Part shown: positions 15,632 through 24,430 of the stretch, piece by piece
Layout: each line of letters opens with the position of its first letter
How positions within the stretch are numbered: the stretch's first letter is position 1
Source: Clostridium sp.
GTDB taxonomy: Bacteria > Bacillota_A > Clostridia > Lachnospirales > Lachnospiraceae
Assembly (NCBI GenBank): GCA_023666975.1
Contig: JAMPAW010000039.1
Span: 1-24,667 of the forward strand
Reading direction: 5' to 3'
DNA: 24,667 bases
Made by a program: the position numbers and the translations under genes
The notes under the pieces: model-generated
Told to the model about the DNA's origin: nothing
Database searches by the model: none
The model's input: the letters and a program-made list of their open reading frames with translations, nothing else

Positions 15632-16840
15632 ATGACCAAGACACTGCGCAGACATATCATGCTTACGATGATGACTCTGCTCTCCATTACTTTCATCAGT
15701 ATCATCATTGCTATTAATGTGTGGATACGTGCCGGCAGCCGTATGGAGGCCGATAATCACCTGCGTTCTTTAACACAGCGTGAAATGCGTCCTGAATTTC
15801 CCGGCTCTGCACCGGACAACACACCCGACCACCATATGGAACCTGCCACCACCCACTTTATTCTTGTCAAATATTCACCGGGCGGCCAGCTGATATCCAT
15901 TGAAAATTCCTTATCCGACAGCTATAGCGACGAGGAAATCCAATCATACTGTAATCAGGTATTGCAGATGGATAAGCCGCAGGGAACGATTGGCCAGCTC
16001 CGTTTCTCCCTTTTGACCAACAACGACGGGCAAATCATTGCTTTTATCGACCACACTGCACAGCTGCGCAATGGCAGAAACCTGCTTATGATCTCCGTTA
16101 TCCTCGGCATCGTTGGATTGATTGCGTTCTCTTTCCTGTCCTATGTATTGTCCGGATTAATGGTTCGTCCGGTAGAGGAAGCATTTGAGAAGCAAAAGCA
16201 GTTCATTTCCGATGCCAGTCACGAGCTGAAAACTCCTATTGCCGTCATTTTGTCTAACAGCGAACTGCTCGAAGACCAAATCGGTAAAAACTGCCAACTC
16301 TCCTACATTCAGCAGGAATGCGACCAAATGCACAATCTGGTCAACTCCCTGCTGATGCTTACCCGGCTGGAGCAGACGCCTTATGAAAATATGGAAAAAA
16401 ATACCTTCTGCCTCAGTGACGCTTTACTGGAGCAAATTCTGCCTTTAGAGAGCATTGCCTTTGAGAAGGGCATTACCATTACAGAAAATATTACTCCCAA
16501 TATTTCCTTCTTTGGGGTTAAACAGCAGCTCCAACAGGTGGTTACCATATTGGTTGACAACGCTTTTTCCCACACAGCAAAAAAGGGAAATATTGATATT
16601 TCCCTTTTTCAAACGCAGCACCATATCCGATTGACAGTGAGTAATACAGGCGAAGTCATTCCAGAAGATGAACGCGAAAAGCTGTTTGAGCGCTTCTACC
16701 GGACGGACAAGGCCCGCAATCGCGCAAACGGCCACTACGGCCTCGGTCTCTCCATCGCCAAAACAATTATCACAAACCACAAAGGTAAAATTCATGTAGA
16801 ATGTGCCGACGGAGTAACCTCATTTATCGTAACCCTCTAG
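15632..16840 (+). CDS. Sensor histidine kinase
   Basis: A 402-residue membrane histidine kinase that should phosphorylate the regulator encoded just upstream. Helices at about 10-30 and 150-175 flank an extracellular sensor of about 115 residues that is His/Pro-rich near 58-75 (PDNTPDHHMEPATTHF). This could bind metal or a cationic peptide, but that is a guess. No clear HAMP domain is seen. The H-box SHELKTP carries His197, the N-box VDNAFSH carries Asn310, and the G-boxes include FYRTDKARN and HYGLGLSIAK. The ribosome site is weak (AGGG, 12 nt away). Its stop codon overlaps, tail to tail, the stop of the symporter gene on the other strand, with no room for a terminator between them. Confidence 0.93.
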   Translation: MTKTLRRHIMLTMMTLLSITFISIIIAINVWIRAGSRMEADNHLRSLTQREMRPEFPGSAPDNTPDHHMEPATTHFILVKYSPGGQLISIENSLSDSYSDEEIQSYCNQVLQMDKPQGTIGQLRFSLLTNNDGQIIAFIDHTAQLRNGRNLLMISVILGIVGLIAFSFLSYVLSGLMVRPVEEAFEKQKQFISDASHELKTPIAVILSNSELLEDQIGKNCQLSYIQQECDQMHNLVNSLLMLTRLEQTPYENMEKNTFCLSDALLEQILPLESIAFEKGITITENITPNISFFGVKQQLQQVVTILVDNAFSHTAKKGNIDISLFQTQHHIRLTVSNTGEVIPEDEREKLFERFYRTDKARNRANGHYGLGLSIAKTIITNHKGKIHVECADGVTSFIVTL

Positions 16841-18546
16841 TTCTGTTCTGATTTCTGCTGTTTTTCCATTTCAATCACTTTCTGGAACTCCTTCATATCC
16901 TTTGCAATCTCACCACTTAACAGCAGCATGCAAATCAGATTGGGAATTGCCATTAACGCATTGGCGATATCCGACAGATTCCACACCAGGTCAAGTGCCT
17001 GTGTTGCTCCCACATAGACAACCAGTGAAAAGAGGATACGATAAACCATGTTAAAGCGATGCGTTCCCAATATGTATTCAAAAGCCTTTTCACCGTGATA
17101 TTCCCAGCCCAAAATGGTAGAAAACGCAAACAGGGCAATGCCGATTGCCACCAGCCAGCCGCCGGCAGAGCCGAGCACAGTCTTAAATGCCGCAATGGTC
17201 AACGAAGAACCCTCTATTGTCGCATAATCCGTATACGCTCCGTCCGTGCCAAACGTGTAGAGCATCTTATTATCTCCCTGCCATGTACCGGACGGCTTAC
17301 CGTCCTCTATCTCAGCCGTATAGACAAGCGCCACATTATCTTCTTTATCATGAACCATCGCCGCATTTGCCGTATAAGGTGTCAGCACAATCGTTTTCTC
17401 CGAAGATTTCATGGTAATCTTGTCCTTAGCAAATTCCATGTCATATTCTATATTTTTTGTCTTACCGTTCTCCTCATAATCGACAACCAGCTGTGAACCA
17501 TTTATCTCATAGGTTCCCACTGCATTTTCCCTTGTACTTCCCAGCACACCGGTGGAGGCGATACAAAGACCGGTAATCGTACAGACAACAATAGTATCCC
17601 AAAATGTACCCGTCATATTGATATAACCCTGACGTACAGGATTATCCGTCGTAGCCGCTGCTGCCGTAATTGCCGCAGAGCCCATACCTGCCTCATTGGA
17701 GAACACACCACGGGCAACACCATAACGCATAGCCCCCATCATCGAAGCCACCACTGTGCCAAGTGCCCCGCCAGATACCGCTTTCACGGAAAAGGCCATA
17801 GAAAAAATAGCTGCCACTCCGGAAGGTATATTACCAATATTGCCGATAATCACAATCAGCCCGCAAATAACATAGAAAATGGCCATCACCGGCACGACAA
17901 CGGAAGACACCTTGGAAATCGTCTTAATACCGCCTACGATGATTAAAAGTGCCAGCACGGTAATCACAATACCGATAATCCATGTTGGTACTCCGAATGT
18001 CTCATTCACGGCCGATGCAATGGAATTTGCCTGTGTCATATTGCCGATACCGAACGATGCCACCACTGCAAAGAAAGCAAACAGCCAGCCGAGTACACTG
18101 CCAAACGTTTTATTTTTTAACGCTTTCTTCATCGTATACATCGGACCGCCGGACATTTCACCCTTTTCATTTACCTCACGGTATTTGATTGCCAGCATAC
18201 ACTCCGAAAACTTGGAGGTCAGGCCGAAGCAGGCAGATATCCACATCCAGACTAATGCTCCCGGTCCTCCCGAAACCATTGCCGTCGCCACACCGACAAT
18301 ATTACCTGTACCAATGGTCGCCGCCAATGCAGTAGTGAGCGCCGAGAACGGGGATACGTCTCCTTCTCCCCTGCTTTTTGTCCGCGCCTCTTTGCTCAAT
18401 GTACTTTTCAACGCATACGGAAGATTCCTCCACGGCAGAAAACCGGTACGAATCGTCAAAAATATACCTGTGCCCACCAACAGCACAAGCATTGCCGGTC
18501 CCCAGACGAAATCATCAACCGCACTTACTATTTCTGAAAAACTCAT
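16837..18546 (-). CDS. AgcS-family sodium:amino-acid symporter with extracytoplasmic insert
   Basis: A 569-residue member of the alanine or glycine:cation symporter family (AgcS/AlsT), which imports small neutral amino acids with sodium. The signature GTGNIVGVATAMVSGGPGALVWMW is near 79-102 and FSNEAGMGSAAI near 282-293. Usual length is 440-490. The excess is a polar, beta-rich stretch at about 338-446 (GTYEINGSQLVVDYEENG ... SGTWQGDNKMLYTFGTDG), placed between a membrane helix and the LGSAGGWLVAIGIALFAFSTILGW helix. It resembles lipocalin-like secreted domains. I chose the ATG at 18546 because AGGAGGAG lies 7 nt upstream; the ATG at 18564 is part of that ribosome site. It has its own promoter. 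Confidence 0.9.
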   Translation of the reverse strand: MSFSEIVSAVDDFVWGPAMLVLLVGTGIFLTIRTGFLPWRNLPYALKSTLSKEARTKSRGEGDVSPFSALTTALAATIGTGNIVGVATAMVSGGPGALVWMWISACFGLTSKFSECMLAIKYREVNEKGEMSGGPMYTMKKALKNKTFGSVLGWLFAFFAVVASFGIGNMTQANSIASAVNETFGVPTWIIGIVITVLALLIIVGGIKTISKVSSVVVPVMAIFYVICGLIVIIGNIGNIPSGVAAIFSMAFSVKAVSGGALGTVVASMMGAMRYGVARGVFSNEAGMGSAAITAAAATTDNPVRQGYINMTGTFWDTIVVCTITGLCIASTGVLGSTRENAVGTYEINGSQLVVDYEENGKTKNIEYDMEFAKDKITMKSSEKTIVLTPYTANAAMVHDKEDNVALVYTAEIEDGKPSGTWQGDNKMLYTFGTDGAYTDYATIEGSSLTIAAFKTVLGSAGGWLVAIGIALFAFSTILGWEYHGEKAFEYILGTHRFNMVYRILFSLVVYVGATQALDLVWNLSDIANALMAIPNLICMLLLSGEIAKDMKEFQKVIEMEKQQKSEQN

Positions 18547-18605
18547 TTCTTCTCTCCTCCTCATTTATCTATTTTATGCTCGTCTCACAAAATATATTTC
18601 CAAAA

Positions 18606-18623
18606 CGGGCATAATAAAGCCCG
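18606..18623 (-). other. Hairpin at the 5' end of the symporter mRNA
   Basis: CGGGC-TTTATTAT-GCCCG (5-bp stem, read on the minus strand) followed by TTTT starts almost exactly where transcription from the promoter at 18632-18660 should begin. It may stabilise the mRNA or act as a weak attenuator. I see no glycine riboswitch here, although that element often controls this family. Confidence 0.4.
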
Positions 18624-18631
18624 CATTTTAT

Positions 18632-18660
18632 AATCTACCAATTTTTACCGTCTTTGTCAA
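18632..18660 (-). promoter_or_regulatory. Sigma-A promoter of the symporter gene
   Basis: On the minus strand a perfect TTGACA (18655-18660), a 17-bp spacer ending TTGG, and TAGATT (18632-18637). It lies 85 nt before the start codon. The DUF5684 gene has the same arrangement. Confidence 0.7.
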
Positions 18661-18701
18661 TCACAACGCCCATTCCTTCCATGGTACTGTTCCCTGCAAA
18701 C

Positions 18702-18731
18702 AAAAAACTGCCTCATACGAGACAGTTTTTG
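18702..18731 (-). terminator. Intrinsic terminator after the DUF5684 gene
   Basis: AAAAACTG pairs with CAGTTTTT (8 bp), one mismatch, then CTC with GAG around an ATAC loop, with T tracts on either strand. It is 15 nt past the DUF5684 stop and can also act in the plus direction. It insulates the symporter promoter just beyond it. Confidence 0.85.
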
Positions 18732-18745
18732 TTTCCCCTGATTGC

Positions 18746-19129
18746 CTATACGCCTTCATACTCTGATGAACCAAATGCAAGAATCAACAAAAAGATTGGC
18801 GATAAGAAGAGCAATCCAAATCCGAAGCCTACTCCCTGACCAAAAGCCTTTGCCAGTTTGAAAATCAGCATAATGCTGACCACAATATTCACAATCGGCA
18901 CGAACATCAGCAAAAAGAGCCAGCCATTGCCAAAAGCAATCTTAAACAACACATAATTGCTATAAAATGGGACAAGGCTTGCCCAACCCGGCTCACCCGC
19001 TTTCGCATAAATCCTCCAGCATGCCACAATAAGCAAAACGCATATTACCAATGCCACAATCAGATAGACACCGGTAAACATTGCCAAGAAACCAGCCGCA
19101 GCTGGATTGTAGTCGTAGTTATAGCTCAT
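18746..19129 (-). CDS. DUF5684-type small membrane protein
   Basis: A 127-residue integral membrane protein with about four hydrophobic helices (residues 15-38, 50-60, 66-82 and 93-118). The motif GEPGWASLVPFYSNYVLFKIAFGNGW is typical of DUF5684 proteins, which are common in Firmicutes and have no known function. I chose the ATG at 19129, which has GGAGG 8 nt upstream; the ATG six codons earlier is part of that site. The gene has its own promoter and terminator, so it is monocistronic. The N-terminus MSYNYDYNPAAAG is Tyr-rich and polar. Confidence 0.85.
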   Translation of the reverse strand: MSYNYDYNPAAAGFLAMFTGVYLIVALVICVLLIVACWRIYAKAGEPGWASLVPFYSNYVLFKIAFGNGWLFLLMFVPIVNIVVSIMLIFKLAKAFGQGVGFGFGLLFLSPIFLLILAFGSSEYEGV

Positions 19130-19177
19130 AAAAACATCCTCCCTCATGATTATTTACAATTCTATATGTATGACAAC

Positions 19178-19206
19178 AATCTACCAATACTTACATATTT
19201 TGTCAA
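19178..19206 (-). promoter_or_regulatory. Sigma-A promoter of the DUF5684 gene
   Basis: A perfect TTGACA (19201-19206), a 17-bp spacer and TAGATT (19178-19183) on the minus strand. The spacer ends in TTGG, exactly as in the promoter at 18632-18660. No terminator is seen between here and the permease stop at 19267. Confidence 0.7.
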
Positions 19207-19266
19207 GCCCTTATATTGAACGATTACTCACGATACAATACCATTATCCTTTCCTGCTGTATGTGA

Positions 19267-22200
19267 CTACTCCACCGATTTCAGCGACTCGGCCATGTCA
19301 ATCTTTTCCAGTTTTTGGGACATGACCAGATTGACAACCTGATTGAACAATAAAGTCAGGATTACGCTGAGCACAAAGCTCCCCGCCTCTACATGTACGT
19401 CAAAAGCAATGGCCTCAATCTTAATCTGGCTCATGACAAAAGCATGGAGCAGATGGCCTAAAACCACCCCGGCCAGACTGCCGAGCAGAGTAAGAACAAT
19501 ATTTTCCCGAAATACATAGGAATTGGTTTCATCTTTGTAAAAGCCCAGCACCTTAATCGTGGCAATTTCCCGGATACGCTCGGTAATATTGATATTATTC
19601 AGATTATAAATCACGATAAAGGCAAGCAATGCCGCACATATCACTACCAGAACCACCACATAATCAAGGCTCTTCATCATATCGGTTACCCGGTTTTTTA
19701 CATCTTCGCTGACGGATACATAGGTCACATTATCCGTTTTCATCAATGCCGAGGCTGCACGGTGTACATCATCTCCGTCGTTTACATTCGCCAAAAAGGC
19801 ATTATACTCCGGTTCCCGGCTAAACAGCCTCTGATATGTATTCTGTGTCATCAAGACGTAATGGTCAAAATAATTGACATAAATGCCACTGACCGTAACA
19901 TTTCCACCTTCCATATCACTGTCCTGCAGCGCAATTTCATCGCCCACCTTAAGCCCGTAATCCTCCGCCTGTTTAAAGGAAATAAGCACTTCATTATCCT
20001 TCGGAAAAGCAAGTGCCACTCCCTCCTCCGTATGCAGATTCATATACTGTCCAAAGCCAGCTTCTGTCTGCGGCACCCGTATACTCACATCACCTGTCTG
20101 TCTGCCTGCGGTAATGCCCGCACTGCTGTTTGCGGTCAGAAGATAATCACTAATCCCAGCATTCCTTAATTCCCTCTCGTCGATATCATCTGCGTTGACT
20201 CCGGCCACTAAATCATAGAGTGAAATCTCCGTATATTGGATATTGGCAATCTTGGCAATAGAGTCACGGATTCCCATGCCGGTAACCAGCAGCGCCGTAC
20301 AGCCGCTTACGCCCACAATCATCATAAACAGACGTTTCTTATATCTGAACAAATTCCGCACGGACACCTTATCCAGAAATTTCATCTGGCTCCACAAAAA
20401 GGTAACTCTCTCAAGCAATACACGTTTTCCCGCTTTAGGCGCCTTGGGCCGCATCAGTGCTGCCGACATTTCCTGTAATTCCTGATAACAGCAGACCAAA
20501 GTTGTTCCTGCCGAACATAATAATGCCACCAGTACAGAGATTACGGCGTACACCGGATTAAACACATAGTGCAGCTCGCCCATATCATACATCATCTTAT
20601 ACGCCGTCCAGATGACATTGGAAAATACCCATGTTCCGATAAAAAATCCCACCAGTGCACCTGCAATTGCTGCACTTCCCGAATAGGCAATATATTTTCC
20701 GATAACCGCACCATCGGAATAACCTAACGCCTTAAGTACTCCAATCTGTGTACGCTGCTCCTCAATCATTCGTGTCATTGTCGTCATGCAGACCAGTGCT
20801 GCTACGAGAAAAAAGAAAACCGGAAACACGCGGGAGACTCCCTCAATAATCCCCGCATCATTTTCATAACTGGCATAGCCCGTATTGGTCTCTCTTCCCA
20901 TAACATAGGTTTCCGGTTTTTCAATCTCGTCAATCTCCTGTCTTGCGTCCGTCAGTTCCTGCTTAGCGTCACCAATTTTGTCGTCATACTCGCGCCTTGC
21001 GCTATTATACTCACTTTCTCCGTCCTTCAGCTCCTGTCTGGCATTCTCCAGTTCCCTCTCACTGGCTGCAAGCTGTTCTTTGCCTGAAGCAATCTGTTTT
21101 TTTGCCTCCTCAATCTGTCTGCCCGCCGAGTCCAGCTGTTTCTTCGCTGCTGCCAGCTCCTTTTCTCCCGTCGCCAGCTCTTTTTCCGTGCGGTCAAGCA
21201 CTGCCTTATTTTCGGTAAATGCGGCTAAGGCCTCGTCCAACTGCAGCTTTGCCGCTGCCAGCATTTGTCCCGTCCCGTCCAGCGTGTTCCGCCAGACCGC
21301 AAGCTCCTGCGCCTTTACCGACTGCTCCTCTGCACTCATATAATCTTTTCCGGCCTCAAACTGTGCCAAAGCCGCCGCATACTGTTCCTCACCGGCCTGA
21401 TATGCCAGATAGTTATCCTCATAGCTTTTAAGGCTTGTCTCATATTCACTGTACCGGGCATTATATTCTTTACGCCCCTTTTCATAGGCTGCTTTGCCTT
21501 CGTCAAATGTTTTTTTCTCCTTCTTATATGTCTCAAGCCCTTTTTGATATTCCTGCTCCTGCTTCTTTAACGTGTTCTCACCGGAAGTCAGTTTCCTGCG
21601 TGCTTTGTTGATTGCACTTTCGCCGTTGACGAGCTGATTTTTTCCGTCCTCCAGCTCGGCTAAGGCATCTCCTAATTTTCTCCCGCCCTCCTCTTCTTCC
21701 TCCTGAAGTGTTTGCTCCGCATCGTCCAGCTCCTCCATGGCATCGGCATAAATGCGGTTATACCGGGCATCTGCCATCTCCTGGCAAAGAGCCTCCCACG
21801 TCTGCTCCTTCTCCTCCATAAATGTCTCATACTCTTCCGAATAAATCGTCGTATCCTTGTCAAAATATACATAAATATCCGTATCATAATCCAAATCATA
21901 GGCACCGGATTCCAGATAGACATAAGCATCTATACTTCCGCTTCCCACTGATGTTGTCCCACGCTGGTACATAATATAGAGCGGCGACCGCACAAGGCCT
22001 ACAATGGTATACTCCTTTACCTCAAAGCAGTCTGCATCACCCTTTTCGTTATTGTCGGAGACGGTCAGCTTCTTACCGATTGCCGATTCGTCAAACCCAT
22101 GCTCATCTACCAGACACTCAGCGGCATTTTCCGGCAGCCTTCCCACTGTAATTTCCGGCAGTCCCACCTTCTCCGGCCGCTCAATCGTCTTCAGCACCAA

Positions 22201-22515
22201 TTCTGTACCACTGTCATCGGTCATCAGCACATCTACCGTTTTACTCCCCTCGGCCAGCACATCTCCACTGGAAAATTGCTGTTCCATTTTCTGTGCCGTG
22301 TCCTCATCAAAGCCAAAGGTAGAGAGTAAATGATAATCAAACAGCCTATGCTCCTCCAGATAATCATTACCGGTATAGAGCATTGCCTCATAGGCAACCT
22401 TAAGCCCTGCAAAAAATCCCACGCCCAAAGCCACAATCAGCAAAATTGCCATATAACGGCCAAAACTGGTTTTAATTTCTCTAAATGTTGATTTTATTAA
22501 TCCCCTGTTCATCAT
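19267..22515 (-). CDS. FtsX-family ABC permease with long coiled-coil insert
   Basis: A 1082-residue permease with two FtsX-type membrane blocks. Helix 1 is at 22-40, followed by an extracellular domain to about 240. A charged coiled coil occupies about 245-535, with repeated LxxGxxxLxxA-type units (ELATGEKELAAAKKQL, QIASGKEQLAASERELENA). The first three-helix FtsX block is at about 563-680. A second block opens with a helix at 729-748, has another extracellular domain and ends in three helices. The coiled coil resembles those of YhgE/Pip proteins and is usual in this Firmicute family, whose substrate is unknown. The ATPase stop TAA is 1 nt before the ATG at 22515 (ATG at 22512 is an alternative), so translation is coupled. 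A TTG twelve bases upstream would overlap the ATPase and is less likely. Confidence 0.9.
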   Translation of the reverse strand: MMNRGLIKSTFREIKTSFGRYMAILLIVALGVGFFAGLKVAYEAMLYTGNDYLEEHRLFDYHLLSTFGFDEDTAQKMEQQFSSGDVLAEGSKTVDVLMTDDSGTELVLKTIERPEKVGLPEITVGRLPENAAECLVDEHGFDESAIGKKLTVSDNNEKGDADCFEVKEYTIVGLVRSPLYIMYQRGTTSVGSGSIDAYVYLESGAYDLDYDTDIYVYFDKDTTIYSEEYETFMEEKEQTWEALCQEMADARYNRIYADAMEELDDAEQTLQEEEEEGGRKLGDALAELEDGKNQLVNGESAINKARRKLTSGENTLKKQEQEYQKGLETYKKEKKTFDEGKAAYEKGRKEYNARYSEYETSLKSYEDNYLAYQAGEEQYAAALAQFEAGKDYMSAEEQSVKAQELAVWRNTLDGTGQMLAAAKLQLDEALAAFTENKAVLDRTEKELATGEKELAAAKKQLDSAGRQIEEAKKQIASGKEQLAASERELENARQELKDGESEYNSARREYDDKIGDAKQELTDARQEIDEIEKPETYVMGRETNTGYASYENDAGIIEGVSRVFPVFFFLVAALVCMTTMTRMIEEQRTQIGVLKALGYSDGAVIGKYIAYSGSAAIAGALVGFFIGTWVFSNVIWTAYKMMYDMGELHYVFNPVYAVISVLVALLCSAGTTLVCCYQELQEMSAALMRPKAPKAGKRVLLERVTFLWSQMKFLDKVSVRNLFRYKKRLFMMIVGVSGCTALLVTGMGIRDSIAKIANIQYTEISLYDLVAGVNADDIDERELRNAGISDYLLTANSSAGITAGRQTGDVSIRVPQTEAGFGQYMNLHTEEGVALAFPKDNEVLISFKQAEDYGLKVGDEIALQDSDMEGGNVTVSGIYVNYFDHYVLMTQNTYQRLFSREPEYNAFLANVNDGDDVHRAASALMKTDNVTYVSVSEDVKNRVTDMMKSLDYVVVLVVICAALLAFIVIYNLNNINITERIREIATIKVLGFYKDETNSYVFRENIVLTLLGSLAGVVLGHLLHAFVMSQIKIEAIAFDVHVEAGSFVLSVILTLLFNQVVNLVMSQKLEKIDMAESLKSVE

Positions 22516-22516
22516 C

Positions 22517-23221
22517 TTACCACTCAAGTTCGTCTACATCTACAATGGTTTCGTTTCTCCTCATATCCGCTATGCGGCCGCTCTTCACCGTGATAATGCG
22601 GTCTGCCATCGCCGTAAGTGCCTGATTATGTGTGATAACTACTACCGTCGTCCCCGTCGTTTTGCAGGTATCCTGTAAAATCTTCAAAACCGACTTGCCT
22701 GTCTGATAATCCAACGCTCCGGTTGGTTCATCACAAAGCAGCAGCTTGGGATTTTTGGCAAGCGCTCTGGCAATGGCAACCCGCTGCTGTTCACCGCCGG
22801 AAAGCTGTGCCGGGAAATTAAACAATCGGTCGGTCAGCCCTACCTGCTTCAGAACTTCCTTTGCGTCCAGCGGATCCTTGCAAATCTGCGAAGCCAGCTC
22901 TACATTTTCCAATGCCGTCAGATTACCCACCAGATTATAAAACTGAAATACAAAACCTACATCATATCGCCGATAGGTCGTCAGCTCTTTTTTACTAAGC
23001 GAGGAAATATCCTTATCATCGAGCCAGACTTCCCCCGCCGTCAACGTGTCCATTCCACCTAAAATATTCAGGATCGTGGTTTTTCCAGCCCCCGATGCAC
23101 CGACAATAATGCAGAATTCTCCCCGCTCAATTTGAAAGTTGACTTCCTGCAGGGCATGAATCTCTATCTCGCCAGTCCGGTAACATTTACTCACGTTTTT
23201 AAACTCTACAAATGCACTCAT
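22517..23221 (-). CDS. ABC transporter ATPase paired with the coiled-coil permease
   Basis: A 234-residue ABC ATPase of the LolD/MacB type. Walker [10 protein letters not shown] is at 41-49, the Q-loop in [20 protein letters not shown], the signature [15 protein letters not shown], Walker [13 protein letters not shown] and the switch His in VVITHNQ. All catalytic motifs are present. GAGGT lies upstream of the ATG. It is the partner of the large FtsX permease one base downstream. No adaptor or two-component system is linked to it, unlike the MacAB-like operon at 10.3-14.7 kb. A palindrome-rich 89-nt gap separates it from the AI-2E gene. Confidence 0.93.
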   Translation of the reverse strand: MSAFVEFKNVSKCYRTGEIEIHALQEVNFQIERGEFCIIVGASGAGKTTILNILGGMDTLTAGEVWLDDKDISSLSKKELTTYRRYDVGFVFQFYNLVGNLTALENVELASQICKDPLDAKEVLKQVGLTDRLFNFPAQLSGGEQQRVAIARALAKNPKLLLCDEPTGALDYQTGKSVLKILQDTCKTTGTTVVVITHNQALTAMADRIITVKSGRIADMRRNETIVDVDELEW

Positions 23222-23253
23222 CTTCTTACCTCAATTACTTTTCTTTCTAGTCA

Positions 23254-23308
23254 TGAGCAAAACTCTGTTTTCTCAACTGTCCGTTGTACAATAATGAGTT
23301 TTTCTCAT
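23254..23308 (-). repeat. Two inverted repeats between the AI-2E and ABC ATPase genes
   Basis: ATGAG-TTTTT-CTCAT (23294-23308) is a perfect 5-bp palindromic hairpin. A second, looser repeat uses TGAG (23254-23257) and CTCA (23272-23275) with inner AAAC/GTTT arms. Both share the core TGAG-AAAAC on the minus strand. They could be operator sites or a weak terminator; neither has a proper T tract. Confidence 0.35.
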
Positions 23309-23310
23309 AA

Positions 23311-24423
23311 CTATTTCTTTCGCCTGCGCTTCTCCATATCCTGCTCCACAAGGGTATACAGCACTGCAGTAAACGGAATACCCAAAAACATACCGATAAC
23401 GCCGCCAAATTCACCGCCAATGACAATCGCCGCAAAAATCAGTATCGATGGAATGCCAATAGCATTCCCGACCACATGCGGATAAATCATACGATTATCA
23501 ATCTGCTGCAAAATTAAAAATAAGATTAAAAACGTCAGTGCCTTTACCGGTGAATCCATAACCAGCAGCACTGCTCCCACAGTGCCTCCAAACAATGCAC
23601 CCACAACCGGAATCAGCGCCGTCACTGCCACAATCACACCAATCAGCACAGGATACGGCAGTCCCATAATCCCCATGCACAGCGTAAGGAGACAGCCCAA
23701 AATCACAGCGTCCACACACTGTCCCGATATAAAATTTGCATAGGTTTCATAAATGATGAACCCGATATTTTCAATGGCTGCGGCAGCCTTTTCCGGAAGG
23801 TATACCTCGATGAGATTGTGAATCCATGCTTTGATAGATTCCTTTTTTGCCAAAATATAAAAGGCAAAAAATAAACCGATAAAAAATTTTGCGAATACCG
23901 AGAAAACACTCCCCACCATATCACCGCTGGCTTTGATTGCCTCAATCACCGACTGGTTTTCCATCAAGCCAAACATATTGTTGACGAGATTCTCGTCTAT
24001 TTTGAAATTTTGTACCGTGTCCACGATATCTTCCGAAATACCGAAATGCTTTTCCAAAAATCCCAGAACGGCCGACACGGCTTGCGGCATCTTTTCGGCA
24101 ATCTGCTTTACACTGTCCACAATACCCGGTATCACGTTAAAACATACAATCGTGATAATACCGGTCAAAATCAGCACGGACACGATGATCGAAGTGGTCC
24201 TCCTGATGATCTGGTTTTCAAAAATTCCTTTTGTCATGTACTTTTCCAGCTTCACCACCACCAGATTGACAATAAATGCAATGACAACGCCATAAATCAG
24301 TGGAGAAACCGCATTATAGCAGACAGAAATTATCTCCTTTACCACGGAAAAATGTTCAACCACAATATAAAATAATACAATCAGAAAAGCGGCCTTTAGA
24401 AATCCTTTCTCTCGTTTTTCCAT
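23311..24423 (-). CDS. AI-2E family (UPF0118) membrane permease
   Basis: A 370-residue protein with about seven or eight membrane segments, of the AI-2E transporter family (PF01594). Members include autoinducer-2 exporters and sodium/proton antiporters, and most are uncharacterised. Typical parts are the paired N-terminal helices (about 8-60), the amphipathic middle region (VDSVKQIAEKMPQAVSAVL), and the C-terminal ALIPVVGALFGGTVGAVLL and IGGEFGGVIGMFLGIPFTAVL. AGGTG lies 6 nt before the ATG. The C-terminus is basic (EKRRRKK). The mRNA leader runs through the inverted repeat at 24491-24566. Transport of AI-2 itself should not be assumed. Confidence 0.92.
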   Translation of the reverse strand: MEKREKGFLKAAFLIVLFYIVVEHFSVVKEIISVCYNAVSPLIYGVVIAFIVNLVVVKLEKYMTKGIFENQIIRRTTSIIVSVLILTGIITIVCFNVIPGIVDSVKQIAEKMPQAVSAVLGFLEKHFGISEDIVDTVQNFKIDENLVNNMFGLMENQSVIEAIKASGDMVGSVFSVFAKFFIGLFFAFYILAKKESIKAWIHNLIEVYLPEKAAAAIENIGFIIYETYANFISGQCVDAVILGCLLTLCMGIMGLPYPVLIGVIVAVTALIPVVGALFGGTVGAVLLVMDSPVKALTFLILFLILQQIDNRMIYPHVVGNAIGIPSILIFAAIVIGGEFGGVIGMFLGIPFTAVLYTLVEQDMEKRRRKK

Positions 24424-24430
24424 TATTTTA

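Noticed and set aside
18634..18681. Minus-strand peptide MEGMGVVIDKDGKNW
   Set aside because: It has a start, a stop and plausible composition, but it overlaps the symporter promoter and lies just past a strong terminator, with only a weak ribosome site.
18547..18701. Glycine riboswitch before the symporter gene
   Set aside because: This family is often controlled by one, but the leader from the mapped promoter is only about 80 nt and shows none of the conserved glycine aptamer sequence.
17879..18766. Plus-strand open frame of 295 codons opposite the symporter gene
   Set aside because: It mirrors membrane-helix codons of the symporter, crosses its promoter and a terminator, and resembles no family.
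21000..21800. Repeated DNA within the large permease gene
   Set aside because: The apparent periodicity comes from the heptad-like protein repeats of the coiled coil; the DNA copies are diverged and do not form a tandem array or CRISPR.
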